From contig JAFGTT010000038.1 of NCBI GenBank assembly GCA_016933955.1, positions 82,971 through 146,970 of the forward strand: a DNA stretch of 64,000 nucleotides. The letters are read 5' to 3'. The translations under genes were made by a program, and so were the position numbers. Within the stretch, counting starts at the first letter, position 1. Each line of letters begins with the position of its first letter. Below are positions 8,454 to 18,076 of this stretch, in pieces. A model generated the notes under the pieces. It did no database searches. It was not told the origin of the DNA and saw only the letters and a program-made list of their open reading frames with translations. Source of the stretch: Candidatus Zixiibacteriota bacterium. Lineage in GTDB: Bacteria > Zixibacteria > MSB-5A5 > GN15 > PGXB01.

Positions 8454-11147
8454 ATGGAATATAATGGATATCTGAAAAATAAAGCAACTTTGACGGCTTA
8501 TGCTTCCGATGGCTCATTGTATGCCATTACGCCTGATCGCGTAAGATTGGTCGATTCAGCTGAGGCTGTACAAAAGGTTCTTACCGATGCCCCGGCGAGC
8601 GGTCTTTCGGTTACCTGCCGGGGAGGCGGTACCGGATTAACCGGGGGAGCAGTCGGGTCGGGGATTATTCTTGATTTCTCCGGCTACAGGGATATTCTGA
8701 AGATCGATACCGCGAGTAAGACAGTTCACACACAAGTGGGAATAATATATGATGATCTAAATCAGATTTTAAAAGAATCCCGACTTTTTTTCCCGCCTGA
8801 TCCTTCCTCAGGCGATTCCTGCCAGATCGGCGGTATGCTGGCCAATAATTCATCGGGTCCCAGATCGATAAAATATGGATTGACCTCGGATTTCGTGGAA
8901 GAGATTGAGATAATTAATGCCTCCGGCAAATTGCTAAACCTTAAAAAACTCAAGATTAACGGCCCGGAGTTCTCCGGATTTATTGGAAATCATGGAGAAT
9001 ACGGCCGGGTGTATGATCTTCTTGACAAGAACCGGGATATAATCAGGCAGAATTGGCCGCGAGTTAAAAAAAACTCGGCCGGCTACAATTTATTTCAAGT
9101 TGTCAAAGATATCGAACGGGGTATTTTTAATCTCCCGGCCCTGCTGGTCGGTTCCGAAGGAACCCTGGCTATAATACTGTCGGCCCGGCTGAGATTATTG
9201 CCGCTGGCCGATAAGCGGTTAACAGCCCGTTTGTATTTCAAATCACTGGTTGAGGCCGGGCGGGCCGTTCCGGATATTCTTGCGGCAGAACCAGCCGGGT
9301 TGGAGATTGTCGATGGGGCGACACTTAATCTGATCGGGAGGGATCGGTTCGGAATACCGGAATCGGCGGCAGCCATGCTACTGGTGGAGTTCGATGACAA
9401 TCTGGAAGAAAAACGGGCAAAATTCCTTGAGTTGGTTTCGGCCATTGATCTGGCCGGGCCGGTGGAATTCGCATCCGATCCGGAAGCGGCCGCGGCTCTC
9501 TGGCGGGTTCGCAAGGCCATTGTCCCGACTCTGTACCGTCACCATCCGACCCGGCGTCCGATTTCGCTTGTGGAGGATGTCTCGCTGCCTCCGGAACATA
9601 TTCCCCTGTTCATTGAATATGTGACCGGCCTGTTTTCAAAACACAACCGGATATTTGGAATTTTCGGACATATTGGAGATGGTAATCTGCACCTGAGGCC
9701 GCTATTCGATCTCAATGATCCCGATGATTTCAAGCTGGCCGGGCTGATTTATGAACAGGTGTACGATAAAGTTATCGAACTGGGCGGTTCGACCACGGCC
9801 GAGCATGCCGATGGCCGCTTGCGCGCGGGAGTGCTTCGCCGATTGTATGGCGATAGGATTTACGAAATTTTCAGGGAGATTAAAAAAATTCTGGATCCGG
9901 AGGGTATTCTTTCACCGGGAGTGATGCTCGGCGAGCGACCCTTTACCGATAATATCGATTTCGATAAGATTAAGCTCTACTGCGCCGCCTGCGGTAAGTG
10001 CAACGGCTATTGTCCGGCTTATGATCTTTTCCGCCGCGAAGATTACTCTCCACGGGGCTGGTTGAGGATTTTGCATCAGTCCGGGGAATCGAGAAAAAAT
10101 CTCGACAAATATCTTTCCTTTTGCCTCAACTGCAAAAACTGCACTATAGTTTGCCCGGCCGGAGTTGATATCGCCTCCGAAATTATGGCCTACCGGGCCA
10201 AAAAGCCATCGCGGTTATCAAGGGCGGTTGTGACTTGGACCGACAATGAAACATTGTTGAATCTGTCGCTAAGGATGGGCAAACTGGCGGAACCGATTAT
10301 AAACAGCGGTCCGGGTAAGGCGGCAGTATCCTTTATGGCCCGGCCGTTTACCGGTATTGATAAATCAATTGAATTTCCTGCCGTCGCCGGAATTCCGCTG
10401 AGAAAACGTTTCGCCGATCGACGGGCCGATTCCGGGAAGCTGGGGTTGTTTCATGGCTGTGCCGACAATCTGCTGAAGTCGGAATTCGGCGAGGCTCTTT
10501 TCAGGGTTTTCGACCGATTGGGAATCGATCTGGCAATACCGGAGCAGAAGTGCTGCGGTTTGCCGCAGGAGGTGTATGGCCACCGTGACAGCCTGATAAA
10601 AAAAGCCCGGTTCAATATCGACCGTCTGAACCGGTTCGACCGCATTATCACCGGCTGTGCCTCATGCCTTCAGAGATTGAAGGAGTACGGAAAATTATTC
10701 AATGATAATGATCCCGACCGGGAAGCGGCATTGCATCTGGCGGCGAGATGTTTCGATATCAGCCAGTACCTGAACAGCCGGGGAATAGATTTTTCCATAT
10801 TTAATTCGGGGCCGGATATTCGGGTCACATATCATAATCCATGTCATCTTCGGGCGGCCGGCCTGCATCGGGAGCCGGAAAGGCTAATAGGCAAATTGGC
10901 CGGCGTGGAGATCGTCCATCCTCTTTACGGCGACCGATGCTGCACGCAGTCGGGATCGTATGGTTATGTTCATTACAGGGAATCGAAAAAAATGTTCCGG
11001 AAGAAAAAAGACGATTATGAGCGGTTGCAGGCTGATTATATCATGACCTCCTGTCCCTCCTGCCAGATGAAAATCAGGGCGGAACTTGACGGGAACTCCC
11101 GAGTCGTTCACCCTGTTCAGATACTGGCGGACAGATTGCGGAATTAA
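8454..11147 (+). CDS. FAD-binding / Fe-S oxidoreductase fusion (GlcD-GlcF, YdiJ-like)
   Basis: 897 residues. The N-terminal half is a VAO-type FAD-linked oxidase: CRGGGTGLTGGAVGSG near residue 55 binds the FAD pyrophosphate, DPSSGDSCQIGGMLANNSSG follows, and FGHIGDGNLHLRP and TTAEHADGR belong to the cap. Around residues 508-570 come two ferredoxin motifs, CAACGKCNGYCPA and CLNCKNCTIVCPA. The C-terminal part has the CCG pairs of GlcF/HdrD-type proteins (KCCGLPQEVYGHR, NPCHLRAAG, CCTQSGSYG, CPSCQMK). Such fusions oxidise D-lactate, glycolate or D-2-hydroxyglutarate to the oxoacid and pass electrons to a quinone or another carrier; the substrate here is unknown. First gene of a run with cobO-like, NDUFA9-like and trxB genes. 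Confidence 0.93.
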   Translation: MEYNGYLKNKATLTAYASDGSLYAITPDRVRLVDSAEAVQKVLTDAPASGLSVTCRGGGTGLTGGAVGSGIILDFSGYRDILKIDTASKTVHTQVGIIYDDLNQILKESRLFFPPDPSSGDSCQIGGMLANNSSGPRSIKYGLTSDFVEEIEIINASGKLLNLKKLKINGPEFSGFIGNHGEYGRVYDLLDKNRDIIRQNWPRVKKNSAGYNLFQVVKDIERGIFNLPALLVGSEGTLAIILSARLRLLPLADKRLTARLYFKSLVEAGRAVPDILAAEPAGLEIVDGATLNLIGRDRFGIPESAAAMLLVEFDDNLEEKRAKFLELVSAIDLAGPVEFASDPEAAAALWRVRKAIVPTLYRHHPTRRPISLVEDVSLPPEHIPLFIEYVTGLFSKHNRIFGIFGHIGDGNLHLRPLFDLNDPDDFKLAGLIYEQVYDKVIELGGSTTAEHADGRLRAGVLRRLYGDRIYEIFREIKKILDPEGILSPGVMLGERPFTDNIDFDKIKLYCAACGKCNGYCPAYDLFRREDYSPRGWLRILHQSGESRKNLDKYLSFCLNCKNCTIVCPAGVDIASEIMAYRAKKPSRLSRAVVTWTDNETLLNLSLRMGKLAEPIINSGPGKAAVSFMARPFTGIDKSIEFPAVAGIPLRKRFADRRADSGKLGLFHGCADNLLKSEFGEALFRVFDRLGIDLAIPEQKCCGLPQEVYGHRDSLIKKARFNIDRLNRFDRIITGCASCLQRLKEYGKLFNDNDPDREAALHLAARCFDISQYLNSRGIDFSIFNSGPDIRVTYHNPCHLRAAGLHREPERLIGKLAGVEIVHPLYGDRCCTQSGSYGYVHYRESKKMFRKKKDDYERLQADYIMTSCPSCQMKIRAELDGNSRVVHPVQILADRLRN

Positions 11148-11155
11148 ATGACAGG

Positions 11156-11725
11156 ATGATGAAAAAGCCGATGACCGATAAGCAGAACGATGATAAATCC
11201 CGGGGACTGCTGATTGTCTATACCGGGGATGGAAAGGGCAAAACTACGGCGGCTCTGGGAATGACGGTCAGGGCAGTGGGCTATGACTGGAAAGTATGTA
11301 TCATCCAGTTTGTCAAGGGAAGCTGGAAGTACGGCGAGCTGGAGGGAATCAAACGATTGATCCCCAACGTAGAACTGCATGTGATGGGCGAAGGTTTTGT
11401 CGGTATTATCGATGACAAGAAACCGATCGAGGAACATCGCAAGGCCGCCCGGGCCGCCTTTGAACTGGCCCTGGAGAAAATTAGATCGAACCAATATCAA
11501 TTAATCATAATAGATGAATTAAATGTGGCTATTACGCTGGGACTTATTTCACTCGATGAACTTAAGGAACTGGTGGGAGCCCGTCCCGAGAAACTTCATC
11601 TGGTTATTACCGGCCGCGGGGCGACCGAATGGTTGGTCGATCAGGCCGATCTGGTCACGGAAATGAAAGAAATCAAGCATCCCTTTAAAAAGGGAATACT
11701 GGCTCAACGGGGAGTCGACTGGTGA
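11156..11725 (+). CDS. cobO: Cob(I)yrinic acid a,c-diamide adenosyltransferase (BtuR/CobO type)
   Basis: 189 residues. Transfers adenosyl from ATP to the cobalt of corrinoids, giving adenosylcobalamin precursors. The P-loop TGDGKGKTTAALG (residues 23-35) is the hallmark, followed by VCIIQFVKGSWKYGE, the LIIIDELNVAITLGL Walker-B-like stretch, and the family ending GVDW. Starts 8 bp after the flavoprotein; several nearby ATGs (11156, 11159, 11171) make the exact start uncertain. Its stop overlaps the GTG start of the next gene, so translation is probably coupled. No other cobalamin genes are in the window, so salvage is as likely as synthesis. Confidence 0.93.
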   Translation: MMKKPMTDKQNDDKSRGLLIVYTGDGKGKTTAALGMTVRAVGYDWKVCIIQFVKGSWKYGELEGIKRLIPNVELHVMGEGFVGIIDDKKPIEEHRKAARAAFELALEKIRSNQYQLIIIDELNVAITLGLISLDELKELVGARPEKLHLVITGRGATEWLVDQADLVTEMKEIKHPFKKGILAQRGVDW

Positions 11726-12609
11726 GAATTGCGATCACCGGGGCCACAGGCTTCGTGGGGCGGCATCTTGTGGCAGCTTTGCGTCAAACCGGACATGAGT
11801 TAAGGTTGCTGGTGCATCGGAGAGAAGGAACATCAGAAGAGGATAAAAAAATCGAATACTGCCGGGCTGATGTGCATGATCTCGATTCCTTGATGGCGGC
11901 TTTTGAAAAAGTTGATATCATTTATCATCTGGTCGGAATTATCGCGGAAACCAGGCAATTGACTTTCGAAAGGACGGTAGCGGGCGGAACGAGCAATGTG
12001 GCCGCGGCGGCCCGGGTCAACGGTACCAAAAAAATTATTTATCTTTCAGCGGCGGGGACATCATCAACGACTATTTCCAAATATTATCAGAGTAAATGGG
12101 CGGCAGAGGAATCGATACGGAATTCGGATCTTGAATACACCATCTTCCGTCCATCGGTTATTTTCGGTGAGGGTGACGGTTTTATCAATACCCTGATAAA
12201 ATCAATCCGCAAATCTCCGCTTGTACCCGTTATAGGGGATGGTTATTACAGGATCCAACCGGTATATATTGACGATTTGACCACGATAATGGTTGCCGCC
12301 GGAAAAATATCGAAATTTTCCGGAGAAACTATCGAAATCGGCGGCCCGGAGATTTTGGAATATCGGGAAATATTATCAATCCTTAAAAAGTTATTGAATA
12401 CGAAGAAGCGTAATATATATTTGCCCATGAGATTGATGAAATTGATGGCGGCGGTTTTGGAAAAGGTATTAAAACCGGCTCCGATTACGATTGATCAGCT
12501 GCGAATGCTTGAAATGGGAAATATCTGCGATAACCGTCGGCTGTATGAACTATTTGGTAATCAATTGACAGGATTCGAAGAGGGTTTAAAAAAATATATG
12601 GGGAATTGA
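11722..12609 (+). CDS. NAD(P)-binding epimerase-like protein, NDUFA9-type atypical SDR
   Basis: 295 residues. The Rossmann motif ITGATGFVGRHLVAAL is at residues 4-19, followed by ADVHDLDSLMAAFEKVDIIYHLVG, and YYQSKWAAEE carries the YxxxK-like region. IFRPSVIFGEGDGFINTL is typical of the complex-I NDUFA9-like group of atypical short-chain dehydrogenases. The GTG start overlaps the TGA of the cobO-like gene. These proteins bind NADP(H), but their reaction is generally unknown; a role in quinone or lipid metabolism is only a guess. Confidence 0.85.
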   Translation: MRIAITGATGFVGRHLVAALRQTGHELRLLVHRREGTSEEDKKIEYCRADVHDLDSLMAAFEKVDIIYHLVGIIAETRQLTFERTVAGGTSNVAAAARVNGTKKIIYLSAAGTSSTTISKYYQSKWAAEESIRNSDLEYTIFRPSVIFGEGDGFINTLIKSIRKSPLVPVIGDGYYRIQPVYIDDLTTIMVAAGKISKFSGETIEIGGPEILEYREILSILKKLLNTKKRNIYLPMRLMKLMAAVLEKVLKPAPITIDQLRMLEMGNICDNRRLYELFGNQLTGFEEGLKKYMGN

Positions 12610-12610
12610 C

Positions 12611-13540
12611 ATGGCCGAAAAAAATTATGAAATAATTATTGTTGGGGGTGGGCCGGGCGGTCTGACGGCCGGATTGTATGGTGCCAGGGCCAACCGGAAG
12701 ACAATCCTGATCGAAAAATATATGCCGGGCGGGCAGATTGCCAACACTCATGAGGTGGAGGATTACCCCGGTTTTGAATCGATCTCCGGTCCCGATCTCT
12801 CAATGAAAATGACCGAACATGCCAAAAAATTCGGACTGGAAATAATCTCGGATGAGGTGACGGAAATTTCGACCGAAGGAAATGATCGACTGGTGGCGAC
12901 AGCATCCGGCAGTATTTACCGGGGGAAAACGGTGATTATCTCGACCGGGGGATCCCCCAATAAACTCAATATCCCCGGGGAAAAGGAATTCAGCGGTCGG
13001 GGGGTATCCTATTGCGCTATCTGCGACGGAGCCTTTTTTAAGGATGAGATTATTGCGGTGGTCGGTGGCGGCGACGCGGCCGTCGAGGAGGGGATGTTTT
13101 TAACCAAGTTCGGACGAAAGGTCATTATCATCCATCGTCGCGATCAACTCAGGGCGGCCAGGATTATCCGGGATCGGGCCTTTAAGAATCCCAAGATGGA
13201 TTTTATCTGGAATTCGGTTGTGGAAAAAATTAATGGCGATGATAAGGTGCGCTCGCTGACATTAAAAAATGTTGAAACCGGAGAAATCTCCGAGCTTGAA
13301 GTCGGGGCCATTTTCGTCTTCATCGGTTTCGTTCCCAATTCCAATCTGACCCGCGAGCCGCTTAAAAAGGATGCCGGCGGTTATATCATGACCAATGAAA
13401 GAATGGAGACTTCTATTAAAGGGGTATTTGCCTGCGGTGATGTTCGTTCGCAGTTGGTCCGCCAGATTACCAATGCCGTTGGAGACGGTACCACTGCGGC
13501 AGTGGCGGCCGAGAAATATCTTGAGGAACTGGGGGATTAG
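12611..13540 (+). CDS. trxB: Thioredoxin-disulfide reductase
   Basis: 309 residues, full length. NADPH- and FAD-dependent reduction of thioredoxin. FAD site IIVGGGPGGLTAGLYGARA at the N-terminus; redox-active CAIC in SYCAICDGAFF (Cys135 and Cys138); NADPH site VVGGGDAAVEEGMFLTKFG with HRRDQLRA; second FAD segment GVFACGDVRSQ. ATG lies 1 bp after the previous stop, so it is the last gene of the operon, and a strong terminator follows. No thioredoxin gene is adjacent. Confidence 0.96.
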   Translation: MAEKNYEIIIVGGGPGGLTAGLYGARANRKTILIEKYMPGGQIANTHEVEDYPGFESISGPDLSMKMTEHAKKFGLEIISDEVTEISTEGNDRLVATASGSIYRGKTVIISTGGSPNKLNIPGEKEFSGRGVSYCAICDGAFFKDEIIAVVGGGDAAVEEGMFLTKFGRKVIIIHRRDQLRAARIIRDRAFKNPKMDFIWNSVVEKINGDDKVRSLTLKNVETGEISELEVGAIFVFIGFVPNSNLTREPLKKDAGGYIMTNERMETSIKGVFACGDVRSQLVRQITNAVGDGTTAAVAAEKYLEELGD

Positions 13541-13572
13541 AGCCAGACAATCAGGCATTGAATGTGAAATCG

Positions 13573-13600
13573 AAAAGACCGCTATTTAGCGGTCTTTTTT
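13573..13600 (+). terminator. Intrinsic terminator of trxB
   Basis: AAAAGACCGCT, a short loop, then AGCGGTCTTTTTT. It ends the 8454-13540 operon. Confidence 0.92.
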
Positions 13601-13839
13601 GGTGGGGCGTAGTATTTATATCATAATGCATACAATATGTAATCGCCTGCATATTATGAGTTTTTTTAATTTATCTTTTCCTGTTGATCTCGGTCTTTGT
13701 CAATTAATTCTTTGCAGGGCAACGCATTAAAATAATTTCAGTAATAATGTTGCAGGCCCGATTTTTTTCTGTTACGGCATACCAGTTGCTAAATTAGCCT
13801 TCAGAATTGAACATAATTCGTTAATGAGTTGTTAGAGAA

Positions 13840-13921
13840 TTAGGGAGTGGTGTGTGCTGGTCCAACCAGCCACCTGACGTTAGAGTCGGGCATCCCCCCT
13901 CCACCACTCCCTAAAATTTTT
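13840..13921 (+). ncRNA. Candidate structured RNA or leader element of unknown class
   Basis: In the 440-bp gap between trxB and the first kinase, TTAGGGAGTGGTG (13840-13852) pairs perfectly over 13 bp with CACCACTCCCTAA (13902-13914). Inside are two smaller hairpins (GCTGG/CCAGC, and CTGAC/GTCGG with one G-U pair) and a single-stranded C-run, giving a three-way-junction shape. AAAATTTTT follows at once. A weak promoter-like pair (TTGAAC at 13807, TGTTAG at 13830) would start transcription near the stem. It does not match any riboswitch or housekeeping RNA I know. It could be a free RNA, a leader for the kinase 60 bp downstream, or a dispersed repeat. The rest of the gap (13601-13806) is AT-rich with no gene seen. 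Confidence 0.4.
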
Positions 13922-13980
13922 AGATCCCATTACATCATCTAATCAAAACAGCCACATCTGCCGATAGGGTATATGTTGGA

Positions 13981-15927
13981 GTGAAAACAGGCGTTCATTT
14001 ACAGGTCAAGTCTGAGGGTAGCAGTTTGCTGAATCGCATTTCCACCTTGATATTCATCCAGATAGTCTTCATCTTTTCGGCTTTGGCCTTAATTTTCTAT
14101 TTTTCAAAAGATGAAGATTCGTATTCCCGGGCCCATATCAATCTCGGGCAGATTCTGGAGGCTTTGGCCAATCAGGCATATCTTCGCCTGGAGATCGAAA
14201 CAGATTTATTGAATCCTGATTCATCATTGATATCCGAAATAAATAATCTGGTGGCTCAGGGCGAACTGCCGACCAGTGTCAGTCTTGTTTATATGGATAC
14301 CCTGACCGGGCGGGCCCGGCTGATCAATTACGGAATCACCGAGCACAAGCAGATTTTTACTGATGATGTGAAAAATCCCCTTGGGGAAGTCCTGAAATTA
14401 TTGCATGCCTCGGGTAAGCAATATATCGTATCCGTCACGGATGACGGGCGGTATCTGACCTATGTTTTCCGGCCTCAAAATGGAAGTGAAAATTATGCTT
14501 TGACCATGACGGTCCCCAATATCATGATACAGAAAAGTATTGGAAGTCATGGTTATATTCTATTATTGCTGTTTTTAATTTCGGCCCTGATTTCTCTTTT
14601 GATTATTAATCTTATCTTCCGGGAGATAAAAAAGCCAATCAACCTGCTTCTTGAGGGCATAGAAAAGGTTGCGGCCGGACAGGAATTCCGGGTGGTTGAA
14701 ACGGGGGATAGAAAGATTCGTGGATTAATTTGCGCTTTTAACGAGATGTCTCAGAAACTCAATGATAAAAGGCGGGAACTGGATAAGGCCAATCGGGAAT
14801 TGATTAAGACCAACAAATCTCTCATAGAGTCGGAATCGATTCTGACGACACTGGTGGATTATTCGCCCGATGCCATTATTGTCACCGATCTGGAGGATCA
14901 GGTAATTATTTATAACCAGGCGGCGGCCCGTGATTTCGGATACAATGCCAGCGATATGACAGGGAAGAAAATCACCAATCTTATTCAAATGGCCAGAGAT
15001 GGTTCGGAGACCGGTTTTGATCGTGAGAATCAGGAAGTACAGGAAATTATCTGCCGTCGGAAGAACGGATTTAAATTTCCGGCCGTAATCGTTCATACGA
15101 CTCTCGGCCCGGACGGCGGCAGGCCGATCGCGATGCTGTATTTTGTCAAAAACATTTCCGAAAGTCGAAATTACCAGGAAATGATTTTAAAGCTGGATCG
15201 AATTGCCTCGCGGGGGAAAATGGCCCGCGATATCGCGCATGAAATCAATAATTACCTGGCCATTCTGCAGGGCAATCTGGAGCTTGTCCCGATGATAATG
15301 GCCAAGAACGATATGGATAAAGTGTCGCAGAAATTGAAAATCATGCGTGAAACAGTGGAGAAGATATCCAATTTCACCGATGGTTTGACCCGTTTCAGCG
15401 ATGAGCAGAGCGGTTTCGAAAAAAGCGATTTGAACCAGTTGGTGGAAAACCTGATCGCTTTTCTTAAACCCCAGAACAAGTTTGATAATACTATTATAAC
15501 CACCAACCTGTCCGACAGTCTGCCGTTGGTGGAGATAGATATCGCCCAGATCCAGAGACTTCTGGCCAATCTTATCACCAATGCCGCCGAAGCCATGGAA
15601 AATATTGAAGACGACCGCTGGATAGTGGTTAGTACATCGATTGATGATTCCCGGGAAAACGCTATAATAAAGGTGGCCGATGGCGGGCCGGGAATCAAGG
15701 AAGATTATATTCCCGGCTTGTTCGTCAAACGGTTCAGTACCCGTCGGGAAGGAACCGGACTGGGTCTGATCGCCTGTAAGAGGATTGTGGAATTTCATCG
15801 CGGTGAGATATCCTTTCATACCAGTGATGATTCGCAGGCGGTTTTTGAGATAAGAATTCCGATCGGCCGGCTGGATGAAGAAAATACGGAGACCTCGAAA
15901 TCAACCGCCTCCCAAACGGTTTCCTGA
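13981..15927 (+). CDS. Membrane sensor histidine kinase (HAMP-PAS-HisKA-HATPase)
   Basis: 648 residues. TM1 about 18-40, a periplasmic sensor region of about 145 residues, TM2 about 185-209, HAMP (FREIKKPINLLLEGIEKV), a coiled linker, PAS about 285-400, the H-box RDIAHEINNYLAILQGN with phospho-acceptor His420, the N-box NLITNAAEAMEN at about 530, and DGGPGI and GTGLGL G-boxes. The annotated GTG at 13981 has GGAG directly abutting it; a TTG at 14026 with GAGGG six bases upstream would start just before TM1 and looks more natural. It is followed 50 bp later by a second kinase. No response regulator is adjacent, so its partner is elsewhere. Confidence 0.93.
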   Translation: MKTGVHLQVKSEGSSLLNRISTLIFIQIVFIFSALALIFYFSKDEDSYSRAHINLGQILEALANQAYLRLEIETDLLNPDSSLISEINNLVAQGELPTSVSLVYMDTLTGRARLINYGITEHKQIFTDDVKNPLGEVLKLLHASGKQYIVSVTDDGRYLTYVFRPQNGSENYALTMTVPNIMIQKSIGSHGYILLLLFLISALISLLIINLIFREIKKPINLLLEGIEKVAAGQEFRVVETGDRKIRGLICAFNEMSQKLNDKRRELDKANRELIKTNKSLIESESILTTLVDYSPDAIIVTDLEDQVIIYNQAAARDFGYNASDMTGKKITNLIQMARDGSETGFDRENQEVQEIICRRKNGFKFPAVIVHTTLGPDGGRPIAMLYFVKNISESRNYQEMILKLDRIASRGKMARDIAHEINNYLAILQGNLELVPMIMAKNDMDKVSQKLKIMRETVEKISNFTDGLTRFSDEQSGFEKSDLNQLVENLIAFLKPQNKFDNTIITTNLSDSLPLVEIDIAQIQRLLANLITNAAEAMENIEDDRWIVVSTSIDDSRENAIIKVADGGPGIKEDYIPGLFVKRFSTRREGTGLGLIACKRIVEFHRGEISFHTSDDSQAVFEIRIPIGRLDEENTETSKSTASQTVS

Positions 15928-15977
15928 TAAGAAATAAATCATTGACCCGCTTTCAAAAAAAATCCTAATTTGATCCC

Positions 15978-18014
15978 ATGCCGGTTATGAATTCAAATAC
16001 TCCGGCGGGTTCGATAAGAACAAAAATCGTCCTGCCGATAGTGGCGCTGTTTGCAATTCTGCTGTTTGGCCTCACCTATATGGGAATCGAAAAGAGCCGC
16101 CGGGACAATCTTCAACTTATCCGGCAACAGGGTTCGGCCCTGCTGGAAAGCCTGATTCTTTCGGCTGATAACGCCATCAAGGCCGGTTCTTTTTTTGATT
16201 TGCTGGTGCAGGAGAAATTTTCGGATCTGTCCGCGTTTCTCGAAGAGGATGGTAAACTCAAGGCCACCTCACCGGAATTGGCCGATTTTGCGGCTGATTA
16301 CGGAATTGATGCCATCCTGGTTTTCGACAGCAGTATGAATTTAAAAGCCTCCGGCGCCCGGGGAGTCTTTGTCGAACTGACGGATATTTACGGGGTGGTG
16401 GTTCCCGAGATTGAGGCTCTTCTGGCCGACTCATCGAGCCGCAGTAGTTTTCAGATTCTCGGAGGGGATCTGCCTGGTGATATCTCGCTTTATTATCTGA
16501 CCAAGTCCTCTGACCGGAAGTATATAATTGCCATGGTTTCCGATGCTCTTTTTTACTCACAGGCCAAGGAAAATGTCGGAATTGGCTATCTGATTCAGAA
16601 AATCGCCCGGGAAGTAGGTGTGGAGTACATTATTTTCCAATCGGAAGACGGCATTATTTTTTCATCGCGGAAATTGCAGCCAATTCTCAAAATCGAAAAA
16701 GACTCGTTTCTTAAAGAGGCCATCCAGGCCGATACAGTGCTCTCGCGTGAACAGGTATTCGATGATAAGAGAATTCTGGAACTGGTCAAAAGATTTTCCT
16801 CAGTGGAATATCCAGAAGGGTTATTCCGTTTGGCGATCTCATTGGAGAAATATTATGATATCGCCGCCGGTTACGACCGCCAGATGATTGTCCTCAGTCT
16901 GGTTTTGTTCGCGGTTCTGGTGTTGATAGTCATGTATTTGAGCGGCAAACAGAAACGGATTTATCTGGATCGATCTTTTCAACATATGAAATCGCTTTCC
17001 GAAAAAGTTTTCGACAGTATTAATGCGGGTATTATTGCAGTTCATCGCGACGGGACAATCGAGATGGCCAATCGTCAACTACTGAATATTTTTGATATTA
17101 AAGAGGATAACATTTCCGGCCGGGCCTGGAAAGATTTCATTTTCGGAAATATTCCCGATTTTCAGAAAGTCCTTTCGGGCCAGGCGGGGCCCGGGGAATT
17201 CGAGGTGATCTATACTTATTCCGGCGGTATCAAATATCTCCTGATCAACGCCGGGCGTTTATTTGATCATCGAAATGAACCGGCCGACGTGGTGGCGGTT
17301 GTATATGATTATTCAAAAATAAAGGAACTGGAGGAATCCTCTCAGCGACGGGAGCGATTGACGGAACTGGGGGATCTGGCGGCCGGGGTAGCTCATGAGA
17401 TCAGAAATCCGCTTAACGCCATATCAATTGCGGCCCAGCGTCTGCTCGGAGAATTCGAACCAAAAGAAAATGCTGTCGAATTCCGCAATTTTGCTACCCA
17501 GATCAAAGCCGAGGCGGGACGCCTGAATGAGATTGTCACCCGCTTTCTGGCGCTGGCACGGGAGAGGAGACAGGCGGCCGGGAAGATTGATATCAGCCGG
17601 GTAGTTGAAGATGCGGCGCGCCTGGCGGCTCTGGCGAATCAGCGCGATGATATCATTATGGCAATAGAAATCGAACCGGGGGTTACAGGCTCTATTGCGG
17701 AAGATCGGTTAAAGCAGATGTTGATCAATTTAATCAACAATGCTGTGCAGGCTTGCGAAAAAAAAGGCGGTAAGGTCGTGATTGCATTGAAAAATAAGGG
17801 TGGCCGGGCTGTTCTTTCGGTTCGGGATACCGGTCCCGGCATCCCCGATAATATGAGGAAAAAAATCTTTGCTCCATATTTCACCACCCGCAGGAATGGA
17901 ACCGGTCTGGGTTTGTCGATTGTCCATCAGATTGTCGAAGAGGCCGGAGCGACGATTGAAATTTTAAATCCGGACGGGGGAGGGGTGGAATTCCGGGTGA
18001 CCTTTCGCGAGTAA
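15978..18014 (+). CDS. Membrane sensor histidine kinase (PAS-HisKA-HATPase)
   Basis: 678 residues. TM1 about 15-34, a long extracytoplasmic region to about 300, TM2 about 302-322 (MIVLSLVLFAVLVLIVMYL), PAS about 345-445 (VFDSINAGIIAVHRDGTIEMANRQLL), the H-box LAAGVAHEIRNPLNAI with His473, the N-box LINLINNAVQACEKKGG, and G-boxes RDTGPGIP and GTGLGLSI. The NtrB-like catalytic core suggests pairing with an NtrC-type regulator (inference). It is in tandem with the preceding kinase; the two sensor regions do not look alike. No strong Shine-Dalgarno is seen at the ATG; an in-frame ATG also lies at 15987. Ends at a bidirectional terminator. Confidence 0.94.
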   Translation: MPVMNSNTPAGSIRTKIVLPIVALFAILLFGLTYMGIEKSRRDNLQLIRQQGSALLESLILSADNAIKAGSFFDLLVQEKFSDLSAFLEEDGKLKATSPELADFAADYGIDAILVFDSSMNLKASGARGVFVELTDIYGVVVPEIEALLADSSSRSSFQILGGDLPGDISLYYLTKSSDRKYIIAMVSDALFYSQAKENVGIGYLIQKIAREVGVEYIIFQSEDGIIFSSRKLQPILKIEKDSFLKEAIQADTVLSREQVFDDKRILELVKRFSSVEYPEGLFRLAISLEKYYDIAAGYDRQMIVLSLVLFAVLVLIVMYLSGKQKRIYLDRSFQHMKSLSEKVFDSINAGIIAVHRDGTIEMANRQLLNIFDIKEDNISGRAWKDFIFGNIPDFQKVLSGQAGPGEFEVIYTYSGGIKYLLINAGRLFDHRNEPADVVAVVYDYSKIKELEESSQRRERLTELGDLAAGVAHEIRNPLNAISIAAQRLLGEFEPKENAVEFRNFATQIKAEAGRLNEIVTRFLALARERRQAAGKIDISRVVEDAARLAALANQRDDIIMAIEIEPGVTGSIAEDRLKQMLINLINNAVQACEKKGGKVVIALKNKGGRAVLSVRDTGPGIPDNMRKKIFAPYFTTRRNGTGLGLSIVHQIVEEAGATIEILNPDGGGVEFRVTFRE

Positions 18015-18024
18015 AATCGAATCC

Positions 18025-18059
18025 AAAAAAAAACGGCGGTTTGAGCCGCCGTATTTTTT
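18025..18059. terminator. Bidirectional intrinsic terminator
   Basis: ACGGCGG and CCGCCGT pair around a six-base loop, with an A-run on the left and a T-run on the right. It separates the kinase (+) from citrate synthase (-). Confidence 0.9.
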
Positions 18060-18076
18060 ATCAAAGCAAATCTCGT

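Noticed and set aside
13840..13914. tRNA or integron attC site
   Set aside because: No T-arm GGTTCGA, no acceptor/anticodon layout, and the GTTAGAG does not fit the GTTRRRY core with its complement.
13840..13921. Second terminator for trxB
   Set aside because: trxB already ends at a strong terminator at 13573, and this fold contains internal hairpins and a long gap from the operon.
15187..15819. A 210-codon minus-strand frame inside the first kinase
   Set aside because: Covers the HisKA/HATPase region on the opposite strand; coding evidence is wholly on the plus strand.
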